NCBI GenBank assembly: GCA_033030425.1
Contig: JAUFSD010000018.1
Coordinates: 1,364,001 to 1,428,000, forward strand
Source: Verpa conica
Taxonomy: Eukaryota > Ascomycota > Pezizomycetes > Pezizales > Morchellaceae
Length of the DNA stretch: 64,000 nt
Reading direction: 5' to 3'
Every line of letters begins with the position of its first letter. Position 1 is the first letter of the stretch. Positions 37,834-47,869 of this stretch are shown piece after piece. The position numbers and the translations under genes are program-made. The notes under the pieces were generated by a model. It was not told where the DNA came from, searched no databases, and worked only from the letters and a program-made list of their open reading frames with translations.

Positions 37834-38571
37834 CATAGTGGCCATATAACTCCGCATATTTAGCAAGATAAGCTAAATGCTCCCTAATCGCTCCATCGTT
37901 TCGCTTAGTTTGTCAAAAAAGCCGGCATATCTTCTGCCAAGCTATAGACAAAAGATTAGCCGGCAAGAAATCTCCAACATACATCAAGAAACGACCTAAG
38001 TCCTCCGGCAACAAGAGAGGAGATTTCAGGACTATGTTGGATTAGTATCCCTAGTGCATTGAGATATCCATCCACCACTTCTAAGAATCCCTGGACTCTA
38101 GCGGCACACTTCCGGGCATTACCTTTCTCACTGTGCTGTTGGTTAAGCTCGGTAATGGTACTTATTAGTGTACTGGCCGAGATACTTGTAGCCTCAAGGA
38201 AAGCTTTGTGCTGCTCTGTACTGAGGCTCTTTTTGTAGTTTTCTAAGGTTTCCTGAAATATTTTCTCTGCGGCAGAAGGGGTGGGTGGTATGGGTACAAA
38301 GGCAGCAGCCGAAACGTTTGGCGTAGGACCTATAGCGAGCGGATCTCTGCGTCATGAATCATCATAAAATGCACCATTAAAATGGGGGACAAACGGTATA
38401 CCGAGAGGTGCTTGTTTGAGACGTAGGTGAATGTGAATTACGAGAAGGTGGTCGAAAGACCGGCTGGGAAGGTGATATAGGCTCTCCAGCTACATCTGCT
38501 CTAGATGACTTTGATTTTGAGCGGGAGAAAAGAGGCCGGTCAAAGACCTTTAAACGTTTGCCTGAAGGCAT
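37834..38571 (-). pseudogene. Truncated NLR N-terminal helical domain
   Basis: Exons: 38571-38402, 38346-37983, 37941-about 37834, with introns of 55 and 41 bp. Start MPSGKRLKVFDRP, then a Pro/Ser-rich segment, then a helical block with SAAEKIFQETLENYKKSLS and QGFLEVVDGYLNALGILIQ and the motif HSPEISSLVAGGLRSFLD. This is the N-terminal helical domain that precedes NACHT in many fungal NLRs (compare HHPDIVALAWAGLRLLLQ in the NLR at 47.9-52.1 kb). Exon 3 carries a one-base deletion near 37890 between METMERLG-like and EHLAYLAKYAELYGH-like sequence. The frame then stops; no NACHT follows. Confidence 0.7.
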
Positions 38572-39915
38572 TCCGAAGTTGGATTTTTATCAAGTGATAC
38601 GCAAGAAAAAAGCTCATGAGGGAGAGCTTATTATGTCTCGGTCGGAGGGTAGTTATTAAATCCTCAATATCGTGTGGTGGCTTGGGTTAGGTACATTAGC
38701 CAACACTGCAACAGAGCCTCCCACAAGATCTACTCTACATACATTCAGACTGAACCGGTGCGGTACATGTAGCCTTACTCGACCACTTTCTATGGCCAGT
38801 TACAATCGAGCTCAGGATTTTGTTATTTTAGAAAGAGGTGGAGAGCTAAATTATAAGTTGTGGTATTGGAACCTATGAGGGATCTACATTGGCCCAGCGT
38901 GATATAGGGTTGGCACGAGACAGCTATTGATAAGGCGCTATGTCGTGCATAATAGAATACCTCTAATACTAACTAGAAGCCTTATTTCTTATTACTGGGT
39001 GCAAATATTTATAGAATGATGGTATAGTTCGAGGATACAGGGCCAGTTCCGCAGGGCCGAGGGTTACGAGGCTGCCAAGTGGGCTATCGCTGAAGAAAAG
39101 CTATCCAGAGAAAGAACTTTATATTCTCTCTAAGAAAATACCTATAGGGATCTCCATAGGGCCCCTCGTTTCCCTCCTTAAATCGTCGAGCTATCTTACA
39201 AGCTCCCCTAGCCCTGATTATATCATCGTTGCTATGCGAGAAAAGCCACATGGCTGGTGCGTGCTCACTTGTCATGAGGCGCAAGTGTGGCGCATGGAGT
39301 GCTAGTCAGGGTGGGGTATTTAACCCCCCCCGATGATGATCATCTTTTGGGATATACAGCTTCTTTGTGATAAACACTGCTTCATTTTCACATCACCTTT
39401 TACTCAAATATTATCACCTAGCGTAATTTATGCCATGCCAACCGTTCCGGGCTTTCTAATTGTCAATCTTACCTATATTTCCTTCACAAAAATTGAACTC
39501 GTTAATTCATTATTTCCCTTGTATTAGGAGTATAATTCAGTAAATCTTTCGACAGATCTCGGGGTAGAAATTTAACCTAGGTCTCCCTCCTGGTTGCCAT
39601 TAGTATTTGCTAGAAAAAAATAGGCGAAATCCTAAGGCAATTATTTCAGGGACATGTCTCCAATATGAGGTGTAATAGAATCTCAAGCGCTGCTCCTAGG
39701 TGCAGTAGTTATGTTAAGCTTTACCAAAAAGGTACTCACGGCAATGGGTATGAATTTTTCTTTTACGATAAACTCCGGAGATTATATTTCGAAGGTCACT
39801 TTCCTACTTCGACATATGGAACTCACAATATCCCTAACTTCATAAAACTCTCGGGAGCGACCATAGAATACTCGCAAAACAACGCAATGAACTAGATTCT
39901 AAGCTCAATAACCCA
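38572..39915. other. Intergenic, nothing recognised
   Basis: Short frames only, no repeats or RNA genes recognised. Confidence 0.55.
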
Positions 39916-40410
39916 TTACACTGACCTTCCCTGATGAAACACCCTACGTTCTTTCCTCTTCTTCTTCTTGGATAAAGCTTCAAACATTGCCACTACAGCA
40001 GAAAAAGTCCCCAAACTGCTCCAAAATACCGTCATCATAAACACCGTATGCGACATCCTCTTACCCCCGGGGGTTGTGTTTTGACTGGCCAGCGGCGCAG
40101 CCGAAGCACTCAACGCCTAGTGATAATGTTAGACTCTGGTAAGAAGTATTGAGGGGGGGAGGTCTACGGTTGCATTTCCGTTTCGTGGACCCAAGACAAT
40201 AGCTTTAGTGCATATTGATAATATCCAGGATGCGGCGGAAGAGGCGTCTTCAGGGCTACATTCGTCTGTACAATGGAGCCGTGACGACTGACATATAATC
40301 TCATCGAAGGAGCAGTTGTCTAGAATGCATTGTGGTAGTTCGGGGATGGCGAGTGAAGCGGTAATGGAGAAGAGGAGTGCGAGGAGCACGGTGAAGAAGA
40401 GTCTTGTCAT
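39916..40410 (-). CDS. Small secreted Cys-containing membrane-anchored protein
   Basis: Two exons: 40410-40168 and 40116-39916; 147 aa, 51-bp intron. A clear signal peptide (MTRLFFTVLLALLFSITASLA, cleavage likely at Ala-Ile) precedes six cysteines at 28, 33, 40, 47, 51 and 67 within about 40 residues. A Ser/Ala/Thr stretch follows, then a membrane helix (VFMMTVFWSSLGTFSAVVAM) and a strongly basic cytosolic tail (KKKKRKERR). The spacing recalls CFEM-type fungal surface proteins but has six rather than eight cysteines, so I call it CFEM-like at most. Probably a type I plasma-membrane or cell-wall-facing protein. The donor GTAGAC is weak, so the splice is the least certain part. Confidence 0.65.
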
Positions 40411-40522
40411 TCTGTATCGTAGCGGGTGTGGAGGGGACGAAGATGGGGGAGTTAAGGCCGAAGTTTCTTTGCCCTAGTTTTTATTAGAAAGGATGGCATT
40501 ACAAGGATTAGGTACTGGTGAG

Positions 40523-40649
40523 TACTCGTAATCGGGCGACGTTTGGAAAACCGACCAGACCTGCATACCATACTAATTGTACTGAGACTTATGTATTTTG
40601 CTGGTATGCGAGTCTGGTCCGTTTTCCAAACGTCACCCGATTACGAGTA
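40523..40649. repeat. 127-bp fold-back element, copy 1
   Basis: Begins TACTCGTAATC and ends in the exact complement GATTACGAGTA. The arms of about 50 bp (containing GACGTTTGGAAAAC and GTTTTCCAAACGTC) pair with few mismatches around a loop of about 27 bp. No coding capacity. Confidence 0.8.
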
Positions 40650-40659
40650 GAAGAGTCTC

Positions 40660-40786
40660 TACTCGTATTTTCATGACGTTTCCGAACTGGCCTGCTATTG
40701 CATCCCATACAAAAATAGTGCCAAGTCTATGGTTTGTATGGGATGCAATAGCAGGCCAGTCCGGAAACGTCATGAGATTACGAGTA
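40660..40786. repeat. 127-bp fold-back element, copy 2
   Basis: Same length and same TACTCGTA/TACGAGTA ends as copy 1, ten bases downstream. The arms (TGACGTTTCCGAACTGGCC and complement, then GCTATTGCATCCCATACAAA) pair over about 55 bp. Inner sequence differs from copy 1 except at the ends and a GACGTTT core, so these are sibling elements, not a simple tandem duplication. Confidence 0.8.
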
Positions 40787-41811
40787 TGTTATCTGTGTGT
40801 AATTTTTATTCTTTGCGCTGCAGGTCAGAAAGGACATGGCCTCTTTATTGGAGACGGTATTGTCTAGCGAGTAAGTGCACATACCTAGCCTCGTTCCTGC
40901 CTCCCACCTATTGTAAATACCGGGGACATAGGGTGGGGGCAAAAAGCTAACACATACTGATTGGTGAGAGTAAGACCTGTGCTGCCGAGTGCTTATCACC
41001 TGCCACCCAACAGGAAAAACACACGCAGTTACCAATGTTTCAAAAATTTACTACTACGACCAGCCAGGTATTATGTCAGCAGATTCTTCACTAGATCGAA
41101 AGTTAAAGAGTGGAGAAATAGCTGGTGTATCCCAACTAATTCCAAAAGGCACACAATTCCCGAGAAGTAACTGTTTGGAATGTCAATGATCTTGCCGCGT
41201 AGTCGAAAATGTTTTTTTCCTCAGGTTTCATTGCAGAAATTTGGCGTTTGACATTGGTCGCTTTAGTTGGTGTTGGTAGCCAAGTGTCGTATGGCAAAGA
41301 TCGAGAGCTATAAGGCTTGAAATTAGGTCTACGATTGGACCTCTGGAAGATTTCTGCAGCACCATTTTGTAAAGCCTTATTTTCGATCTTTGCTGCGGTA
41401 CGATTGATGATGGGGGCTCGTAACCAATTGGAATTTTTCTGACTGCGCGTGTCTTGTGCATGTTACTGAGTTGTCACGGTGAGAGAGTAGCGACTCTGGT
41501 ACTCTATTACCTGAAGCAGCTGGGCTGAACACACCGAAGATCTTGGCTATTCCAGTTAAGCTGGACTGCTTTTATTTTTTGTTCCCGTTTACTGGCCCTA
41601 ATTAAACCTTATTGTTTATTTGCTAAACCTGAGCATACTGTAGCTTCAAGCCTTCCCCACCTGCTATTATTGGATTTATAGTCATACCGCTCTCACACCT
41701 AGGTAGTTATACACGCTCAAAGACCGCCGATATAGATACTCTCCAAAAAAGCTTCCTGCTAGGGGTACATTTACAGTCTCTATCGACACTCTTACTCCAC
41801 TAAACCCCGCC
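40787..41811. other. Intergenic, nothing recognised
   Basis: Short overlapping frames with no protein-like signal. Presumed 5' region of the plus-strand membrane gene that starts at 41812. Confidence 0.5.
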
Positions 41812-42998
41812 ATGGACCCTTCCACCCCATCTACCACTACAAACCCTTGCGCAATCACCGGCCAACCCGACATATATGGCCTAGGCATCCGTATTAGCCT
41901 CTATCTCCAATGGTACACCGGGGTCCTCGCCTATGTCTACTCCCGGAGCGAAGCACACCTCCCAATAACGACAAACTACCTCCTCGCTATCGCTGTCGGG
42001 GTCGCGTGCATGGTTCACTACGACGACATCTACAGTCTCGAAGTCATGATCGTTGCCATTCTTGTTATGGTGCCTCCTCTCGCACTACTAATGGTGCTTG
42101 GGGAGTTCCTCCTGTTTGTGTGGGAGGAATGGGGTAACGATATGTTGGAACATACAGTTGAGGGTCCGGTTGCTAGGGCCGAGGGCACGGTCGAGGAATT
42201 GGCTACTAAGACCGGGGACACGGTTACTAACGTTGAGGGCCTGGCTACCAATGTCGAGAACCCGGTTACTAACGTCGAGAGACCGGCTACCGATGTAGGG
42301 GGCCCGGCTGCTAAGGTCAAGTACCCGGTTATAGAGTTTATCGCACACTTTGGGGTGTTATTGGGGACGGCGTTCCTACTAGGGGTTATGGTGTGGGGGT
42401 TTTTCTATGGACCGGATATCATGAAGAAGGCAGAGGGGTGTACGCCGATGTTTGCGCGGAGTAGATATCTTGAGGGGTCGTACGCAGTTGGGTTGAAGAT
42501 TTGGTCAGTGGCGCTGATTGTGTTTGCGATCACTACAATCCTTTTCTTTATGGGGTACCGGTGGAGGGAGTATTCAAATGATACGGTACATAGTCACCAC
42601 CTAAACCTGTGTTGGCGAAGCTAATGGGGAAATAGGACAAATACACGAAGCTCGTTGCTAAATTCGTGGCGATAGAGCACAGTAATAGTCCACTGAATAC
42701 CAGTTACAGCTGGCTCAGACCCCTTGCAGTGGTGTTTTGCGGGGGTGTTGTGTCGACGTGCGTAATGACGATTGAGCTGGTGATCTACCAGAATGATATT
42801 CAGGGTGTAGGTGTGGACGAGCTAACGAGTGCGGGACAACTCATTCCGTTAACGATCGCATTAGCAAGCTTCGTGTTGATGATATTTGAGGCGTATAGAT
42901 CGGCTAAAGTGAGTCGTAGCAAGGGAGAGGGTTCAGGCACTCGGGTTCAAGTATATCCAGTGGTTCACGCTCAAGCAGCCGGTACTGGAGCGTCATGA
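41812..42998 (+). CDS. Multi-pass membrane protein with internal heptad repeats
   Basis: Two exons: 41812-42585 and 42636-42998; 378 aa, 50-bp intron (GTACAT...AATAG), phase 0. Start MDPSTPSTTTNPCAITGQPD, then an amphipathic segment GLGIRISLYLQWYTGVLAYV, a start I recognise from a common Pezizomycotina membrane family without assigned function. Membrane helices: NYLLAIAVGVACMVHY, VMIVAILVMVPPLALLMVLG, FGVLLGTAFLLGVMVWGFFY, WSVALIVFAITTILFFMGYR, and two in exon 2 (LAVVFCGGVVSTCVMTIELV, IPLTIALASFVLMIFEAY). Between helices 3 and 4 (nt about 42155-42330) are seven to eight copies of a seven-residue unit (VEGLATN, VENPVTN, VERPATD), one with an insertion. The C-terminal tail is hydrophilic. Function unknown. 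Confidence 0.8.
42155..42330 (+). repeat. In-frame 21-bp minisatellite
   Basis: Degenerate 21-bp units (core GTTACTAACGTCGAG...CCG) encode the heptads of the membrane protein. Length differences in multiples of 21 bp would keep the reading frame. Confidence 0.7.
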
Positions 42999-43623
42999 GG
43001 AGGAGATACAGTGTTTGATATAGGGGTGTAAAATATAAGACTACTAGGGTTATTAAATATGTATTTGTACAGTTGGGGCTAACCCATGAGACCGGCTTCT
43101 GGGGATGTGGAGTCTGGCGCGGGGGTGAATCTGGTCATAATGAATACAGAGATGCGGTAGCTACTCGAGGAGAGTAAAAAAATATGGTATATTTTATGAA
43201 TTAGGGATCATAATAGGCTTTATGGATGAGTAATGCGTAGAAATTGAGTTTTTATAGGTTCCTTCACTATTAACCAGTAAAGATTGGATATTGGTTTTTT
43301 CGTAAGAGACTAAGAGTATATTGAGTTCTTAATATGTATAAAGATAACATGAAGATACCGGCCACCGGCAAAATAACGGAGTTTGGCTGATAGTGGTACG
43401 GCTACTTTTATATTATTTTCGCGGTGGACGTATCGACTTTTGGTGATCATATATGGAATGTTATCGACGATCAAATTCTCAACACTCTATCAGTCCTCAA
43501 TTGATTAGCTACTGCACGGAAAGTAGCTTAGAGGTGGGATAGCCCTCATCTCTGAAGGTGATGCTTACGCTGGAAGGATAGATGCACAGTCGCTATGTAC
43601 GGTTCCGGGTCATATCACCTTCT
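42999..43623. other. Intergenic, nothing recognised
   Basis: Convergent spacer between a plus-strand membrane gene and a minus-strand transposase fragment. AT-rich, no structure recognised. Confidence 0.55.
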
Positions 43624-44076
43624 TCACTCCTCCACTCTCCGGTTTCGGTGTCTGGGTCTTCTAGGAGCCAGATCAGGTGTTGACTTAGGGGGTTCCGCTG
43701 TAGATTGCTTGTGAACACCATGTTCTGCAAGTCTTCGCCTAATGGTAGTTGAGGACAATTTGACAGCGAAATTCAGGCGAAGGTCACTGTAGGAGGTATC
43801 ACGGTTACGTCTGGCAGCGATAACTAGATTACGCTCATCTCTTGTAGAGGTTTTTCGGGGTCTTCCGGATCTTTTGGGGGCGCTGGTTGTGCCTGTTTTA
43901 ACAAAGCGCTGCCAGGCGGTTGCGAGAGTTGATTTTGGTATCCCAACTCTCTTAGAGATCTCGGCAAACGGAAGGCCTGCTTCATGCATGCCTATAGCCC
44001 TCCCCTGGGTAAATTCGGGCCATTCTCGGCGTGTGGTTTTGCGGGTTTGGTTGGGAGAGGTATCGGGAGGGGCCAT
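43624..44076 (-). pseudogene. Tc1/mariner-type transposase N-terminal fragment
   Basis: Single frame from ATG (MAPPDTSPNQTRK), 150 aa. Two helix-turn-helix units typical of Tc1-like transposases: the first around GMHEAGLPFAEISKRVGIPKSTL, then the GRPR minor-groove linker (KRSGRPRKTSTRDERN), the second around DTSYSDLRLNF with STTIRRRLAEHGVHK. The frame then becomes Pro/Arg-rich and stops where the DDE catalytic core should begin (a full enzyme is about 340 aa). No terminal inverted repeats were found nearby. It is either a truncated relic or, less likely, a domesticated DNA-binding protein, since this part of the frame is undamaged. Confidence 0.8.
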
Positions 44077-44585
44077 AGTTGTGAGGCGGGGGTTGTGTCA
44101 CGATCGCTGCTATGTTGTACCTGGACAGTGATATAGAGGACGACCATGTATAGGAACGTTTGGTTTATAAGCCTACAAGTGCTTGTTCCAAATTTCAAAT
44201 CTACCAAATGATAGGATTAATAGGTAATTTGCTACTTAAAACCACCTTTGCTTCCATAGAATTTCGTCTGTCTGAATTATCAGTTGTAGTATTTAGTTTT
44301 TTACGTAGGTCTCTGTCTCTCACAGGTCTCTTCTATTCTCAATCCATTTAATCCATCATATTAAAGGTAGTGTAGAGGGCCATGAGTTGTGGCCCCGTTG
44401 CAGACGGTGATTTGTCTATGCGCTGCGGGCCCATCAGTGCGTAAGCAACCGCAGGGGTGGGAACGGTCCTAGTCTGAACCCCGCAGAATTATATGTATGG
44501 ATATACTCTCTATCCCTTGCCTTCCCAGAGAAGACCCTCACCAACCTCGTTTTATATCTCCCTTTGTGACTAGTTTTAATCCACA
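44077..44585. promoter_or_regulatory. Divergent intergenic region with putative promoter of the SET gene
   Basis: The last 100 bp before the SET-domain ATG hold TATA-like stretches (TATATGTATGGATATAC, near 44490) and a pyrimidine-rich leader (CTCCCTTTGTGACTAG), usual for fungal promoters. No specific factor site was recognised. Confidence 0.35.
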
Positions 44586-45575
44586 ATGGCCCAGCACCCG
44601 ACACCTGCATACGAAATGAAGCCGATTCCTGGAGCAGGTTTCGGAATGGTCGCAACAAGACCGATCCCACGGGGCACTCTGATCATTTCAGAAGCCCCGC
44701 TATTCACTATCCAGGGTAATATTGCGCCGAAAGCTTTGGCTACCAAGATACAGTCCTTGTCAGAGGATCAGAAACAGACGTTCTTTTCGCTCCATAACTC
44801 TCATCCCCAAGAGTCCCCGATAGCCCTTGGTATTATTAGAACGAATGCCATCGGAATAGGGGCTGAAGAACTGGAGGCCGGCATCTTCCCTAATATTTCT
44901 CGATTCAACCATAGCTGCGCATCGAATGCAACCTACACCTATAACGTCGAGGTGGAGGAGGAGACAGTCTATGCTGTTAAAAATATTCCGGCCGGGGATG
45001 AAATCACCGTCTGCTATCTAAATAAAGTGCCCCACAACCAACCTCGCAACAGGCGCCAGCGAATACTTATGCATCAATTTAACTTTGAATGTAAATGCAA
45101 AATATGTACGGCGTCACCGGAAGACGTCGCGGCCAGCGACCGCCGGAGAATAGAAATTAATGATCTAGACGCAATGATCGGAGACGGAATATCTGCCACT
45201 GACCCGGCAAAGTGCTTGCGGTGCTGCCAGAGGATTTTACAATTGTACAGGGAAGAGGGTATTTGTCATCTCGCGGTATACACAACTTATTTTGATGCCT
45301 TTGAAACCTGCATCCTTCATACGGACAGGGCCCGCGCCAGCGCTTTTGCCTCGTTGGCCGCCGAGATAAAACAGACTTGCCAAGGGGAGAACGTTGCGGA
45401 ACTGAGAGAAATCAAGTCTTATGTAAATCATCCGGAACGTTACCAGGACTCAGAACGGTTTAGAACATGGGTCACACGTACGGAATCTGTACGAGCGGTT
45501 GGAACGGATGGATTCGAAGAATGGCTGTGGGGTAGGGCAGAGAGTGATAATAGTGATTATTGCTGCATATTTTAG
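44586..45575 (+). CDS. SET-domain protein (SMYD/SET5-like, no MYND finger)
   Basis: Intronless, 329 aa, ATG start in a typical fungal context. SET core: N-terminal strand GAGFGMVATRPIPRGTLI (about 17-34); RFNHSCASNATY (about 104-115), the NHSC cofactor and substrate-binding motif; AGDEITVCYL (about 134-143) with the catalytic-type Tyr; and the Cys-rich post-SET segment FNFECKCKIC (about 160-169). Such proteins transfer methyl groups from S-adenosylmethionine to lysines of histones or other proteins. The MYND zinc finger that interrupts animal SMYD SET domains is missing, as in most fungal single-exon paralogues. The C-terminal half is helical and ends SDYCCIF, a Cys-Cys tail that might be lipidated (speculative). 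No damage visible. Confidence 0.88.
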   Translation: MAQHPTPAYEMKPIPGAGFGMVATRPIPRGTLIISEAPLFTIQGNIAPKALATKIQSLSEDQKQTFFSLHNSHPQESPIALGIIRTNAIGIGAEELEAGIFPNISRFNHSCASNATYTYNVEVEEETVYAVKNIPAGDEITVCYLNKVPHNQPRNRRQRILMHQFNFECKCKICTASPEDVAASDRRRIEINDLDAMIGDGISATDPAKCLRCCQRILQLYREEGICHLAVYTTYFDAFETCILHTDRARASAFASLAAEIKQTCQGENVAELREIKSYVNHPERYQDSERFRTWVTRTESVRAVGTDGFEEWLWGRAESDNSDYCCIF

Positions 45576-47869
45576 GTTCATTTCTGTCCTTTATTCCATA
45601 CAGGATTCTTGATAAGAGACCACTGATCACTGGCTAATAAAAGAAACTTAAACATGGTCTCTTAGAGGAACCCATCTTGTCCCGGGGTGCATGCCAAATC
45701 ACGGAGCCACGAGGCCGGCTATTATATCTTATTTATTTATTTTTTTATGTGGTTGACCTTGTACCTGAATTCCTACTTTTCTTGTGGGAATACTGTTATT
45801 ATAATACCTTTATAGAACTAAAATTATTTAGTATTCAAGTAGCTACCTCGGAGTAGATCTCAGGCTGCGGGGGTTTAGAGGTGAGGTTCTGCTCCGTAGG
45901 GCATGTATGGAGAGGTGGTTATCATATTCAATCCACTCTTTTGAAATAATATCGTACTTCTATAATAAAATATGATACCGTAATCAAAAGCAGGATCCTT
46001 CACTCTATGTGAGCATCACCGCACCTACTCCCCATGCTTGTTGGGCGAGGAATACCGCACTCATGCTCCACGCTTATCCCTACTACACAAGAGATACTGC
46101 TAGATATTAAAAATAGGCTTAAATATAAACCCCTGATTTCCTTCATGTACCTCAAATAATGTTTTAATTTGAGGGTTAGGGTTTGTGTACTTTGTTATGT
46201 TATGTCTGAAGACTAAAACGAAACAGGGATGCCTGAGGAGGTATTTGGGGTAGTTACCTGAATGCGAATTGGGTCCCGGGAAACGCTACATATCTTGACC
46301 TCCAACATCTACATAGGAGTTATTACCGCCCCAAACCATTCCATGTATCCACCAAAGTGTGGGTACGTAACCAAACCTGACGGCCAATATATTTCTTCTT
46401 CTGCCTATGGTTTTCCCTACACAGCTCATTAAAGTGGGCCCCTACGTGGTACACCATTGTCTATCTGACCAACCGGCCGGGGCTACTTCCATGGTTCTGG
46501 CTAAGCAGCTTAGAAATAATGAATCAAACTCACCCAATACTATGCTGTGACTTGCTACGGCTGACGAATCTTTAGGATAAAAAGGTCTACATCTACATCT
46601 CACTGTAGAGACACTCTATTTCCATGCGCCATCCGCACAAATCTAGTGCCATACCCTGTGGACTCCACGATTGGCCTCCTTATCGGGACAGATTTCCCAG
46701 ACGCCTGGCAGTATATCCCCACTGCTGAGGGGTATATATGAAACTAAACGAACGGTATTGCTCTTGACCACAAGGAACGTCAGCAATAGATTGGTTGAGT
46801 CATATCGGTTGAAATACGTGGTGTTTGCTAAGTTATTTGTGGCTACGCAGCTGGTTGAAAAGTAGCGACGGACTAAAAACTCGGGGGGCTCTAGTGGAAA
46901 TACGTGAAAGAGCGATTCGCCAGTAAGTCATATGAAGTAAATGTATGTACATTATTTGAAGTGGGAGCTCCGCAAAGATAATATTATCATAACGTGTCTC
47001 CCTGCTTACGGCAGCTCTACGGGTGCCTGCATTGGCAGAGCCGCATTTGACTTGATTACTAATCTACTCGTAGAGCCGCACAAGCTCGCAGAGCCTCAGC
47101 TGTGTTACCTGGCTACACTTATACCAGGATTCTCTTACAACACTGTTTCTATTATACCCATAGATACCAAAATACCCGTAGGCATTGCTCCTTTTGTGGT
47201 TGCTAAGATGACTTGAAAGACTATAGGAGTACTCAAACTCGCAGCATTAAAATAGCTGGAATATGTCTGGCACCACTGTTTCTAGAGCTCTAATAATCAT
47301 TGTATGGGTATGGGGAAATATGCCGTAGATTTAAGGTTGTTACATTGCCAATCACGCGGCTATCACTCTACTATATAGGAGGGTACAGAAAGATTGAATG
47401 TCAGATAGGGTATTGGAAGGTGAATAAGTATAGTCTTAGACGACAGGTTTGGTTTAGCTACGAATATGTCGAAGTAAAGCTATATACAAGGGGGTTTTTA
47501 ATGAACATGAAACAAGTATAAAGCTCTGAGAAACATAGCCTCAAAAGCTTCGACTGCTTACAAGTGTGACCTACCCCGTCTACCACGCTTAACTCTCTCC
47601 TTTCGGCCCTACTTCCTATCTTCCAATGTCACTTCCTACTCCTTCCATTATCTCACCTAACAAGCCTTCTGAGTCCTGTGTAGCGGTATCGGCGGCTAAA
47701 GTCGACTTTGTTATTAAAACAGAGATTTCCAAACTCATGAACTAGTGGATGAAACAATAACTAGATATTTTTCATTTATTAGTTGTCATATTTCATAACT
47801 GTAGGAGGGCCATTATTATAGGAACGGAACAGAATGAGACTCACACACAGAGGAGCCATTCTCAATGGT
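45576..47869. other. Intergenic, nothing recognised
   Basis: 2.3 kb of AT-rich spacer with frames under 100 codons and no similarity recognised. It includes a tract of Ts near 45720-45745 downstream of the SET gene that may serve 3'-end formation. Confidence 0.5.

Noticed and set aside
46671..47521. Short plus-strand frames between the SET gene and the NLR
   Set aside because: Below 100 codons, no motif or splice continuity; treated as intergenic.
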